20,719 nucleotides of DNA from Bacteroidaceae bacterium (GTDB lineage Bacteria > Bacteroidota > Bacteroidia > Bacteroidales > Bacteroidaceae): contig CABIXF010000054.1 in assembly GCA_902362595.1 (NCBI GenBank), positions 1-20,719 on the forward strand. The letters run 5' to 3'. The notes below the pieces were generated by a model. That model did no database searches, was not told the origin of the DNA, and was given only the letters and a program-made list of their open reading frames with translations. Shown piece after piece: positions 1 through 7,563 of this stretch; positions within the stretch are counted from its first letter, which is position 1; each line of letters begins with the position of its first letter. A program made the translations under genes and the position numbers.

Positions 1-22
1 GGCGATAACCGTTTGTTTCCAT
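1..22 (-). CDS. 5' fragment of an outward-reading ORF (METNGYR...), possible transposase start
   Basis: An ATG at 22-20 on the minus strand opens a frame reading METNGYR before the window ends. The same seven residues open the frame at 20688 in the other repeat arm, which adds LLL before it also runs out. A TATCTTTG promoter box lies 23 bp upstream. Only seven codons are visible, so the product cannot be identified. Its place inside a duplicated sequence with a sharp edge makes an IS transposase the simplest guess. Confidence 0.35.
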
Positions 23-45
23 AGCTGCTGATGATTCGTTGTTTG

Positions 46-53
46 CAAAGATA
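46..53 (-). promoter_or_regulatory. -7 promoter element in the left repeat arm
   Basis: The minus strand reads TATCTTTG, a perfect match to the Bacteroidetes TAnnTTTG element, 23 bp before the outward ATG at 22. No convincing -33 TTTG is seen at the right distance. It is identical to the element at 20657-20664. Confidence 0.45.
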
Positions 54-94
54 CGATTTTATACGGTTTACTCCTCAGATTTTTACGTTGAGCC

Positions 95-231
95 AGAATA
101 TACAAATGTGTAGTCTGGTTGTTCGTTGCATTTTTCTTGATTAAATGGTTGTGAATTATCTTGTTGTATTTATCCTTTTTTTTACTTGTTTGAATCTTGA
201 CTGTAAAGAAATTTAAAAATGTTTGTGTTTA
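95..231. other. AT-rich intergenic DNA between repeat arm and susC promoter
   Basis: The stretch from the repeat edge to the susC promoter is AT-rich, with several T-runs. I see no ORF of credible length, tRNA, hairpin with U-tract or sigma/anti-sigma gene in it. Upstream SusC/SusD regulators, if any, must lie outside the window. Confidence 0.5.
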
Positions 232-263
232 TTTGTGATTTCATTATATTTTGTTTATATTTG
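232..263 (+). promoter_or_regulatory. Promoter of the susC-susD operon
   Basis: TTTG at 232-235 is followed after 20 bp by TATATTTG at 256-263. This matches both halves of the Bacteroidetes housekeeping promoter (TTTG, about 20 bp, TAnnTTTG). Transcription would begin near 270, giving an untranslated leader of about 75 nt to the ATG at 346. Confidence 0.7.
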
Positions 264-345
264 TAAAGTAAATGTTAGCCTTATTTCTGATATATAATAT
301 AAAAGTATAATGCTAACCTTGTTTCTTAAATCAAAATTTGTTGTT

Positions 346-3300
346 ATGCTAAAAAGAATTAGATTAGTAAACGCATTGATGCTGTTGTTAGGTGGTTCGT
401 TTTGCATGAATGCTCCGCTTTTTGCAGAAAGTTTGGGTATAAATGTTGGACAGCAGCAAGAAAACTGTAATGGTGTTGTAACAGACGCTACAGGTGAAAG
501 TGTGATTGGTGCCTCTGTAATGATAAAGGGCACTACGGTTGGTACGGTGACTGATTTGGATGGTCGGTTTACCTTACCGGGTGTTAAAGTGGGGGATGTG
601 ATCCAGATTTCTTTTATTGGATATGTGACTCAGGAAATTAAATGGAACGGAAAACCCATGTCCGTTACATTGAAAGAAGATTCTCAGGCCTTGGAAGAAG
701 TCGTGGTGGTAGGTTATGGTACGCAGAAAAAAGTGAATCTGACAGGTGCGGTTGCCATGACAGAAGGCGATATGTTGGAAGACCGTCCGATTGCCAACCT
801 GGCTCAAGGTTTGCAGGGAGCCATTCCAAACTTGAATATTACGATGCCGAGTGGTAATCCGAATGCAACGGCTACATTTAACGTGCGTGGTATTACCTCT
901 TTGAATGGTGGTTCGGCATTGATATTGGTGGATGGTGTGGAAACCAATGATATTTCTTTACTGAATCCTCAGGATATTGAAAGTGTTTCTGTGTTGAAAG
1001 ATGCTTCTTCTGCAGCCGTATACGGTGCGCGTGCCGCATTTGGTGTGGTTCTTATTACAACTAAAAAAGGTAAGAAAGGACAGAAGGTAACCGTCAACTA
1101 CAATAACAATTTCTCATGGTCGGCTCCGTCACGTCTTCCTGATGGTATTTCTTCCGATAAATGGATTGATGCCGTACAGTTAGCGAATACGAATACAAGT
1201 GGTAGCGGCTATTTCAGTCAGGAACTGGTGGACGCTGTACATGCGTATTGTCAAGATCCTAGCCGTCCGTCTGCTTTCTTGGATGAAACAGGTGCTTTTA
1301 CGGCTAAGGGACAATGGGCTTATGCTGGAAATACAGATTGGTTTGATGAATTTTACAAGAGTGCGGCTTTCATGCAGCAGCATAATGCCAGTATTCAAGG
1401 TGGTACGGAAAAGAATGCTTACTATGCTTCCGTCGGTTACAAAGGACAAGATGGTTTGCTAGCTTATGGTACAGACACCTATAAGCGTATCAACATGTCG
1501 TTCAACTTTACTTCACAAGTGACTAAATGGCTGGAAATCGGATTCCGGGCAAAATATAACCGCAGCGAATCGGATGAACCCAATACTCAGGCTTATATGG
1601 GTAGTTCTCCTTATTATGAGGTGTATCGTTCTTTCCCGTTTATTCCTATCTATTTGCCGGATGGACAGCATTTCGCAGCAATGGAAGGTAGTAACTTCAA
1701 CTATAACTATGCTGGTATTTTGGCGGAAGCTGGACGTGTGAAAAATGTATATGACGATATCTGGTATACAGGCTCATTTAATATCACTCCTTTCGAGGGT
1801 CTTTCTATCAAGGGAGATTATACGGGAAACCGCTATTTCCGTACGCAACGCGAACACTTAAAGACAATTTATCAGCTGAATCCAGATGGTTCGCAAACAG
1901 CCAAGATGCCTACTAATAAGGCTGGATTGAGAAAGTATGATGATACTTATGAAGCACTGAATGTGTGGGCTGAATACAAGAAACAAATTAAGGATCATTC
2001 TTTCTCTGTAATGGTGGGATATAACCAGGAACGTAAAAATACCAGTGATATGTATGGGGTAGCTGCCAACTTGTATGTAAATGATTTCCCCATCATTGAT
2101 ATGGCAAAGGATAAGGAAACACTGTCTGAGGCTGCTACTGTCTGGGCTGTCCAAGGTGCTTTCTTCCGTGTGAATTATGATTATAAAGGACGTTATTTGG
2201 TGGAATTGAATGGACGTTATGATGGTTCTTCCAAATATGCATCCGGCAGTCAGTGGGGATTCTTCCCTTCTGCTTCTTTGGGATGGCGTGTTTCTGAAGA
2301 AAAGTTCTTTGAACCAGCTCGTAAGTTGTTTGATAACTTCAAGTTACGTGCTTCTGTAGGTTCTCTTGGTAACCAGGTGACGAATGGAAACTTTGATTAC
2401 ATAGGAACTGTTGGAAGTGAAAACCTGAATTATGTACTTTCTGGAAAAATTCCTTCAGGCATTACTCCGGCTACATTGGCTTATAGCAATGTAACTTGGG
2501 AAAAAGTGACTACAGCCAACTTTGGTCTTGATTTAGGGTTGCTGAACAACCGTTTGACTGCATCGTTTGATTATTACATACGCTATACAACCGATATGGT
2601 GGTTTCAAAGGCTTATCCTAACACAATGGGAACGAGTGGCGGTAAAGAAAACCTGGCAAGTATGAGAACTAACGGATGGGAACTTTCATTGAATTGGACG
2701 GATCGTATCAATGATGTGGCAGGAAGTCCGTTGGAATATAATATTGGAATCGGTCTTTCTGATAGTTATTCTACTATTACAAAGTATGATAATCCTACAG
2801 GAACTCTGAACGACCTTTACGTAGGTAAGCGTTTGGGTGAAATCTGGGGATATACAACCGATGGGTTTATTATGGATGCTGCAGAGGCTTCAGAACAGTC
2901 TGTCCGTCAGTCTTATATCTCGAATACATGGATTCCGGGAGATATCCGTTATGCAGATTTGAATGGGGATGGAGTTGTTAATGAAGGTGACAGTGAGAAA
3001 GGGCCTATCAATACCTTGAGCAATCACGGTGATAAGTCTATTATTGGCAACGAAACTCCTCGTTATCGTTTCAATATCAATTTGGGATTGAGCTGGAAGA
3101 ATTTTGATGTACGAGCTTTGTTTGAGGGAGTGATGAAACGTGATTTGTGGCTTAGCAGTGAAGTCTTTTGGGGATTTAATGGCGTATGGAACAGTGCAAT
3201 CAATGATTATCATGTGGATAACTCATGGTCAGAAGAAAATCCGAATGCATATTATCCTGTGCCATTGTGGAATGGCCGAAGCCGACAGGTTCAGACTAAG

Positions 3301-3579
3301 TATTTGCAGAATGCATCTTATATCCGTTTGCGTGATTTGACCATTGGGTATACGTTGCCGAAGAAATGGTTGGAACCGATTGGTGTATCTCAGTTGAAGA
3401 TTTTCTTCAGTGGTCAGAACTTGTGGGAAGCTACAGGTTTATATAAATATGTAGATCCGGATATGACGGGAAATACATATCAGAAGTCATCGGATGGAAT
3501 GGTAGGTACATTGAATTCGGATATGAAGAATTATCCGTTCTGCCGTTCTTATTCATTTGGTATTAATCTCACATTCTAA
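346..3579 (+). CDS. susC: SusC/RagA-family TonB-dependent outer-membrane transporter
   Basis: This is the outer-membrane importer of a glycan-utilisation locus, moving oligosaccharides captured by its SusD partner into the periplasm using TonB energy. From the ATG at 346 the protein has 1077 residues: a signal peptide (about 1-28, KRIR then a hydrophobic run), a carboxypeptidase-regulatory-like domain (about 41-112), the SusC signature LEEVVVVGYGTQKK (117-130), a plug domain (to about 245, including the DASSAAVYGARAAFGVV motif), then a long beta-barrel ending in a C-terminal phenylalanine. An in-frame ATG at 310 adds 12 residues (MLTLFLKSKFVV) ahead of a normal signal sequence, so I prefer 346. 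The stop lies 8 bp before susD, so the two are co-transcribed. Family assignment is very secure; the substrate is not readable from the sequence. Confidence 0.96.
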   Translation: MLKRIRLVNALMLLLGGSFCMNAPLFAESLGINVGQQQENCNGVVTDATGESVIGASVMIKGTTVGTVTDLDGRFTLPGVKVGDVIQISFIGYVTQEIKWNGKPMSVTLKEDSQALEEVVVVGYGTQKKVNLTGAVAMTEGDMLEDRPIANLAQGLQGAIPNLNITMPSGNPNATATFNVRGITSLNGGSALILVDGVETNDISLLNPQDIESVSVLKDASSAAVYGARAAFGVVLITTKKGKKGQKVTVNYNNNFSWSAPSRLPDGISSDKWIDAVQLANTNTSGSGYFSQELVDAVHAYCQDPSRPSAFLDETGAFTAKGQWAYAGNTDWFDEFYKSAAFMQQHNASIQGGTEKNAYYASVGYKGQDGLLAYGTDTYKRINMSFNFTSQVTKWLEIGFRAKYNRSESDEPNTQAYMGSSPYYEVYRSFPFIPIYLPDGQHFAAMEGSNFNYNYAGILAEAGRVKNVYDDIWYTGSFNITPFEGLSIKGDYTGNRYFRTQREHLKTIYQLNPDGSQTAKMPTNKAGLRKYDDTYEALNVWAEYKKQIKDHSFSVMVGYNQERKNTSDMYGVAANLYVNDFPIIDMAKDKETLSEAATVWAVQGAFFRVNYDYKGRYLVELNGRYDGSSKYASGSQWGFFPSASLGWRVSEEKFFEPARKLFDNFKLRASVGSLGNQVTNGNFDYIGTVGSENLNYVLSGKIPSGITPATLAYSNVTWEKVTTANFGLDLGLLNNRLTASFDYYIRYTTDMVVSKAYPNTMGTSGGKENLASMRTNGWELSLNWTDRINDVAGSPLEYNIGIGLSDSYSTITKYDNPTGTLNDLYVGKRLGEIWGYTTDGFIMDAAEASEQSVRQSYISNTWIPGDIRYADLNGDGVVNEGDSEKGPINTLSNHGDKSIIGNETPRYRFNINLGLSWKNFDVRALFEGVMKRDLWLSSEVFWGFNGVWNSAINDYHVDNSWSEENPNAYYPVPLWNGRSRQVQTKYLQNASYIRLRDLTIGYTLPKKWLEPIGVSQLKIFFSGQNLWEATGLYKYVDPDMTGNTYQKSSDGMVGTLNSDMKNYPFCRSYSFGINLTF

Positions 3580-3587
3580 AAAGATTT

Positions 3588-5360
3588 ATGATTATGAAAA
3601 AAATATCTATATTAACCGGGTGTCTGTTTGCCATGGCATTGTCTAGTTGTAATTTCTTGGACAGAGAGCCATTGGACGCCATTGGTAAGGATCAATTCTT
3701 TACGACAGCTAATGCAACTGCGTTGGAGCAATATTGTAATGATTTTTATCCGAAATTAATTGTGGGTTACGGAGCTCCCAAAAGTTATGATTGGGGAATG
3801 TTAGGGGATGATTTTACAAGTGATGATGTGTTGCCCTGGGAGCGTAATGTGACAAGTTTTGGCTTGGCTACGGTGCCCTCTAGTGCAAGTGGCACACAGT
3901 GGAACTGGGAAAATATCCGTGCATGTAATGATTTTCTTGCGAATTATGAACAATCTCCGGAAACTGAAGATATAAAACATAAGTATGCAGGGATGATCCT
4001 TTTCTTTAAGACGTTGGATTATTTTAATAAGGTAAAGGCTTATGGAGATGTTCCTTGGTTTGAAAAGGTAATGAATCCAGGCGATGAAGAAATGTATAAG
4101 GCACGTGACTCACGCATTTTGGTGATGGACAATATGTTGAGAGACATTAACCAAGCGATTGAATGGCTGCCGAAAAAGACCGATGTAACTCTCATCAGCA
4201 AGGATGCTGCATTGGCTTTGAAGGCTCGTATGTGCTTGTTTGAAGGTACTTGGCGTAAATATCATGGGCTTGAGGATCCCGACAAGTTCCTGACAGAGGC
4301 TTATAATGCAGCTTGTGAACTGATGAAGCCTGAATATGGTTATTCGTTGTATCAGGGTTCCAATCCGGCAACAGCTTATCATGAATTGTTCTGTTTGGCT
4401 GATCAGTCTACAAATCCGGAAGTCATTTTGTCGAAGGCGTACGATCCGGGAATTGACAAAGGTAATAATTTGACTCGTCAGATTTTTGTGGGTGAGACTC
4501 CTTTGGGCATGAGCAAGAATTGTGCAGATTCTTATTTGTGTGCTACTACAGGTTTGCCGATTTCTTTGTGTAATTGTCCGGGGCATACACAGCATACTAC
4601 ATTGATTGCTGAGCTGGCTAACCGTGATCCTCGTTTGTTGCAAACAACGGCAACTCCGGATGTGAGTGATGCAGATCATTGTTATTATATGGGTGGTATG
4701 GCTCCCAATATTGCTTCTGTCACCAATACAGGTAATCCTAGCAGATGTTCTACCGGATATCCGATTGTAAAGTTTTATAATGCGGCTGAATACAGTGCAT
4801 CTCATTATCAGGGAACTGAAGATGCTCCAGTGTTCCGTTTAGGTGAAATTATGTTGATTCGGGCTGAAGCTGCAGCAGAATTAGGTACGATTACTCAGAC
4901 TGATTTGGATGAGACTATTAACAAGTTACGTGAACGTGTAGGATTTAATAAAAAGTTAGAATTGACTGTACCATTTGATGATCCTGTAATTGCAGATGCT
5001 TATCCTAATGTTTCTGGAAATCATGCAAAATTAATTCGAGAAATCCGTCGTGAACGTCGTATTGAAATGTTTGCCGAAGGTGTACGTTATGATGATATCC
5101 GTCGTTGGAAATGTGGTAATTTGCTGACTGCACCTCGTTTGGGAATTATTATAGAAGGAGCGGGATATTCGGAAGAAGAACTTGCAGAACTGAAAGAGAC
5201 TGTAGGAGTCAATTCCGATGGAGCTTTGACTATTTATGAAAAACGTTATGCGGGTCAGAGTCCGACTCCTGTATTTGAAGATCCTAAGCATTATTTGTCA
5301 CCGATTCCAACGGATGAAATAGGTAAAGCGCCTAATATTAAACAGAATCCAGGTTGGTAA
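3588..5360 (+). CDS. susD: SusD/RagB-family surface glycan-binding lipoprotein
   Basis: This is the lid protein that sits on the SusC channel at the cell surface and binds the target glycan. The 590-residue product starts with a lipoprotein signal peptide whose lipobox ALSSC places the lipidated cysteine at residue 21. An ATG two codons downstream (3594) is an equally good start. The N-terminal half is the SusD-like TPR region, and the C-terminal half carries the RagB/SusD domain, with ERRIEMFAEGVRYDDIRRWK near residue 490 and the typical ending HYLSPIPTDEIGKAPNIKQN plus PGW. The length is usual for the family. It follows susC by 8 bp with no promoter between. Substrate specificity cannot be read directly; the GH20 enzyme downstream suggests an N-acetylhexosamine-containing glycan. 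Confidence 0.96.
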   Translation: MIMKKISILTGCLFAMALSSCNFLDREPLDAIGKDQFFTTANATALEQYCNDFYPKLIVGYGAPKSYDWGMLGDDFTSDDVLPWERNVTSFGLATVPSSASGTQWNWENIRACNDFLANYEQSPETEDIKHKYAGMILFFKTLDYFNKVKAYGDVPWFEKVMNPGDEEMYKARDSRILVMDNMLRDINQAIEWLPKKTDVTLISKDAALALKARMCLFEGTWRKYHGLEDPDKFLTEAYNAACELMKPEYGYSLYQGSNPATAYHELFCLADQSTNPEVILSKAYDPGIDKGNNLTRQIFVGETPLGMSKNCADSYLCATTGLPISLCNCPGHTQHTTLIAELANRDPRLLQTTATPDVSDADHCYYMGGMAPNIASVTNTGNPSRCSTGYPIVKFYNAAEYSASHYQGTEDAPVFRLGEIMLIRAEAAAELGTITQTDLDETINKLRERVGFNKKLELTVPFDDPVIADAYPNVSGNHAKLIREIRRERRIEMFAEGVRYDDIRRWKCGNLLTAPRLGIIIEGAGYSEEELAELKETVGVNSDGALTIYEKRYAGQSPTPVFEDPKHYLSPIPTDEIGKAPNIKQNPGW

Positions 5361-5403
5361 AATTTAGCAGCGGTTATATGATGTTACTTTGAAAAGATTT
5401 TTT

Positions 5404-5411
5404 TATCTTTG
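5404..5411 (+). promoter_or_regulatory. Possible -7 element upstream of the GH20 gene
   Basis: TATCTTTG matches TAnnTTTG exactly and lies 84 bp before the GH20 ATG. The nearest upstream TTTG (5388-5391) is only 12 bp away, too close for a normal -33 element. If used, the transcript would carry the inverted repeat at 5423-5458 in its leader. Confidence 0.4.
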
Positions 5412-5422
5412 AACTGTAGAAG

Positions 5423-5464
5423 TTACCCAAGTTTACTAATTAATGTATGCTTGGGTAATTTCTT
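5423..5464 (+). terminator. Inverted repeat TTACCCAAG / CTTGGGTAA between susD and GH20
   Basis: TTACCCAAG (5423-5431) and CTTGGGTAA (5450-5458) form a perfect 9-bp stem with an 18-nt loop, followed by TTTCTT. It could end or attenuate the susCD transcript or be a structured leader element for the GH20 gene. The U-tract is imperfect, so termination would be partial at best. Confidence 0.5.
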
Positions 5465-5495
5465 ATTAATAGTGTACCCTTTAATTACTTTGTAG

Positions 5496-7556
5496 ATGAA
5501 ATCCTTGTTATTCCTTTATTTCTTTGTGGCGATGGCGTTTTCGGCCGTGGCTTCTTCTGTATCGGAGAGTTATGTCATTCCTTATCCTCAACAGATGGTG
5601 GTGGGTGATGGTCATTTTGTTCTTCAGAAAAATGCTTCTTTCTCATGTAACCTGAAAGGGGCGGATAAGGAAGATTTTGTAAAATATGTCGGTCAGTCTC
5701 CTTTTGCATTGACTTATAAAAAGAGGGGAAAGACGGATATTGTGTTTAAATTGCTCAGTCCGAAACAGTCGCAGATGAAGGAGGAAGCCTATCGGTTGGA
5801 GGTGACGGAAAAGGGGATTCAAGTGGAGGCCACTTCTGCTTCCGGCTTGTTCTATGCTTTTCAGTCGATGAATCAGTTGGTACAGCCGGCGGGAAACAAT
5901 ACCTTCCTGTTGCCGGAGGTGACCATCGAGGATGCACCGCGTTTCGCATACCGAGGCATGCATTTGGACGTGTCACGTCATTTTTATACCAAAGAATTTG
6001 TCAAGAAGCAGCTGGATGCATTGGCTCGTTACAAGCTGAACCGTTTCCACTGGCATCTGACCGATGGAGCAGGATGGAGGATTGAAATCAAGAAATATCC
6101 GGAGTTGACGCGTGAAACAGCCTTTCGTCCTTTCCCGGACTGGAAAAGCTGGTGGAACGGCGGACGGACGTATTGCCGGCAGGATGCTCCGGGGGCTTCC
6201 GGAGGATACTACACGCAGGAAGATGTGAAAGAGATTGTGGAATATGCCCGTCAGCTTCATATTACGGTGATTCCGGAGATTGAGATGCCGGCTCACTCGG
6301 AGGAAGTCTTGGCTGCCCTTCCGCAGTTGGCCTGCGGGGGTGATTTGAAGCCCGGGGGCGAGTTTTGCCCTGGAAAAGAATTGACTTACACTTTCCTGAC
6401 CGATGTGTTGAAGGAAGTGATGGCGCTTTTCCCGTCGGAATATATTCATATCGGAGGGGATGAGGCCAGCACGAATCACTGGAAACAATGTCCCGACTGT
6501 CAGGCACGGATGAAGGAAGAAGGGATGAAAGAAGAAGGCGAGCTGCAGGAGTATCTTGTTTCCAGAATTGAAAAGTTCTTGCGGGAGAACGGTCGCAAGA
6601 TGATTGGTTGGGACGAAATACTGACGGGCGAGTTGGATGAAACTTCGGCTGTGACCGTGTGGCGCGGAGAAGATAAGGGAGCCGAGTCGGTGAAAAGAGG
6701 GCTGCGTACGATTCTGTCGCCGGGTGCCTATTGTTATTTTGACAGTTATCAGGATGCGCCGCGCACACAGCCTGAAGCCATTGGAGGGTATCTTCCGTTG
6801 GAAAAGGTATATTCTTATGAGCCTGTAACCCCGGCTTTCCCGGCAGATAAGCTGGATTGTGTGTGGGGAGTTCAAGGAAATGTATGGGCAGAATATTTGT
6901 CTACGCCGGAACATACGGAATATATGATTTATCCTCGTTTGCTGGCATTGGCCGAGGTGGCTTGGACCAACCCGGAGCGGAAGGACTGGAAGCGTTTCCA
7001 TGCGGAGGCTTTGCAGGAAGTGGAGGTGTTGGATTCATTGGGATACAATACTTTTGACTTGAAGAATGAAGTGGGCAACCGTCCGGAGGCACTGAGTGTC
7101 GACAACCACCTGGCAAAAGGCAAGAAGGTAGAGTATCTGCGGCCTTATGCGGCAGATTCTTATCCGGCAGGAGGAGACGGAGCATTGACCAACGGCATCC
7201 ATGGGGGATGGGTCTATACCGATTTGCGCTGGCAGGGATTCCTTGGAAAAGGAATGGACGCAGTGGTGGATTTGGAGAAATCACAGCCTATCCGCCAGCT
7301 TTCCATCGACTTCATGCAGTTGATAGGTCCGGGTGTGTTCCTGCCGCAGAAGGTCAGTTTCCTGGTTTCGGACGACGGAAAGGAATATACGTTGTTGAAA
7401 ACGATTACGACGACACTGCCAATTACGGATGAAAAGCTGACTATCCAGAATTATGCATGGGAGGGCACTTGCGAGGCTCGTTACGTGCGGGTACAGGCTG
7501 ACATCAATCCTGAAGCCGGTGGATTCTTGTTTACCGACGAGATTGTAGTGAAATAA
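5496..7556 (+). CDS. Secreted family GH20 beta-N-acetylhexosaminidase with C-terminal F5/8-type domain
   Basis: The enzyme hydrolyses terminal beta-linked GlcNAc or GalNAc from glycans by substrate-assisted catalysis. The 686-residue product has a signal peptide (about 1-20), a GH20b N-terminal domain (about 25-145, beginning YVIPYPQQM) and a GH20 TIM barrel (about 150-510). Barrel motifs are GMHLDVSRHF, NRFHWHLTDGAGWR and HIGGDEAS with the catalytic Asp-Glu pair at D322-E323. The last about 140 residues resemble an F5/8-type (discoidin/CBM32-like) carbohydrate-binding domain, with the usual GxVYTDLRWQGF and YVRVQA segments. It lies 135 bp behind susD on the same strand and plausibly supplies the enzymatic step of that locus. 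Its end is 7 bp from the end of the convergent porin gene. The enzyme class is very sure; linkage preference is unknown. Confidence 0.95.
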   Translation: MKSLLFLYFFVAMAFSAVASSVSESYVIPYPQQMVVGDGHFVLQKNASFSCNLKGADKEDFVKYVGQSPFALTYKKRGKTDIVFKLLSPKQSQMKEEAYRLEVTEKGIQVEATSASGLFYAFQSMNQLVQPAGNNTFLLPEVTIEDAPRFAYRGMHLDVSRHFYTKEFVKKQLDALARYKLNRFHWHLTDGAGWRIEIKKYPELTRETAFRPFPDWKSWWNGGRTYCRQDAPGASGGYYTQEDVKEIVEYARQLHITVIPEIEMPAHSEEVLAALPQLACGGDLKPGGEFCPGKELTYTFLTDVLKEVMALFPSEYIHIGGDEASTNHWKQCPDCQARMKEEGMKEEGELQEYLVSRIEKFLRENGRKMIGWDEILTGELDETSAVTVWRGEDKGAESVKRGLRTILSPGAYCYFDSYQDAPRTQPEAIGGYLPLEKVYSYEPVTPAFPADKLDCVWGVQGNVWAEYLSTPEHTEYMIYPRLLALAEVAWTNPERKDWKRFHAEALQEVEVLDSLGYNTFDLKNEVGNRPEALSVDNHLAKGKKVEYLRPYAADSYPAGGDGALTNGIHGGWVYTDLRWQGFLGKGMDAVVDLEKSQPIRQLSIDFMQLIGPGVFLPQKVSFLVSDDGKEYTLLKTITTTLPITDEKLTIQNYAWEGTCEARYVRVQADINPEAGGFLFTDEIVVK

Positions 7557-7563
7557 TTCTATA

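Larger units (their letters stand above)
1..94. repeat. Left arm of a 94-bp perfect inverted repeat, probable insertion-sequence end
   Basis: Base 1 to base 94 is the exact reverse complement of 20616-20709. The match stops between bases 94 and 95 (A here, C expected), so the shared unit ends at GGCTCAACGTAAAAATC on the inward side. On the outer side it runs off the window, so the true repeat may be longer. It contains a TAnnTTTG box and the first codons of an outward-reading ORF. A sharp inner boundary, internal promoter and outward ORF are what one copy of an insertion sequence would show. The GGCTC start faintly resembles ISL3-family ends, but the family cannot be assigned from this fragment. 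The repeat itself is certain; the IS reading is inference. Confidence 0.95.

Noticed and set aside
310..345. Upstream ATG extension of SusC (12 residues)
   Set aside because: It places a hydrophobic segment before an otherwise complete signal peptide. The start at 346 fits the family; 310 is kept only as an alternative.
255..533. 92-codon minus-strand frame across the susC promoter and start
   Set aside because: It is antisense to the clear SusC signal peptide, has no recognisable domain and its codons run through the promoter region.
5973..7001. Long minus-strand frame (342 codons) inside the GH20 gene
   Set aside because: It is the mirror of a well-supported GH20 catalytic domain and its translation has no domain or signal.
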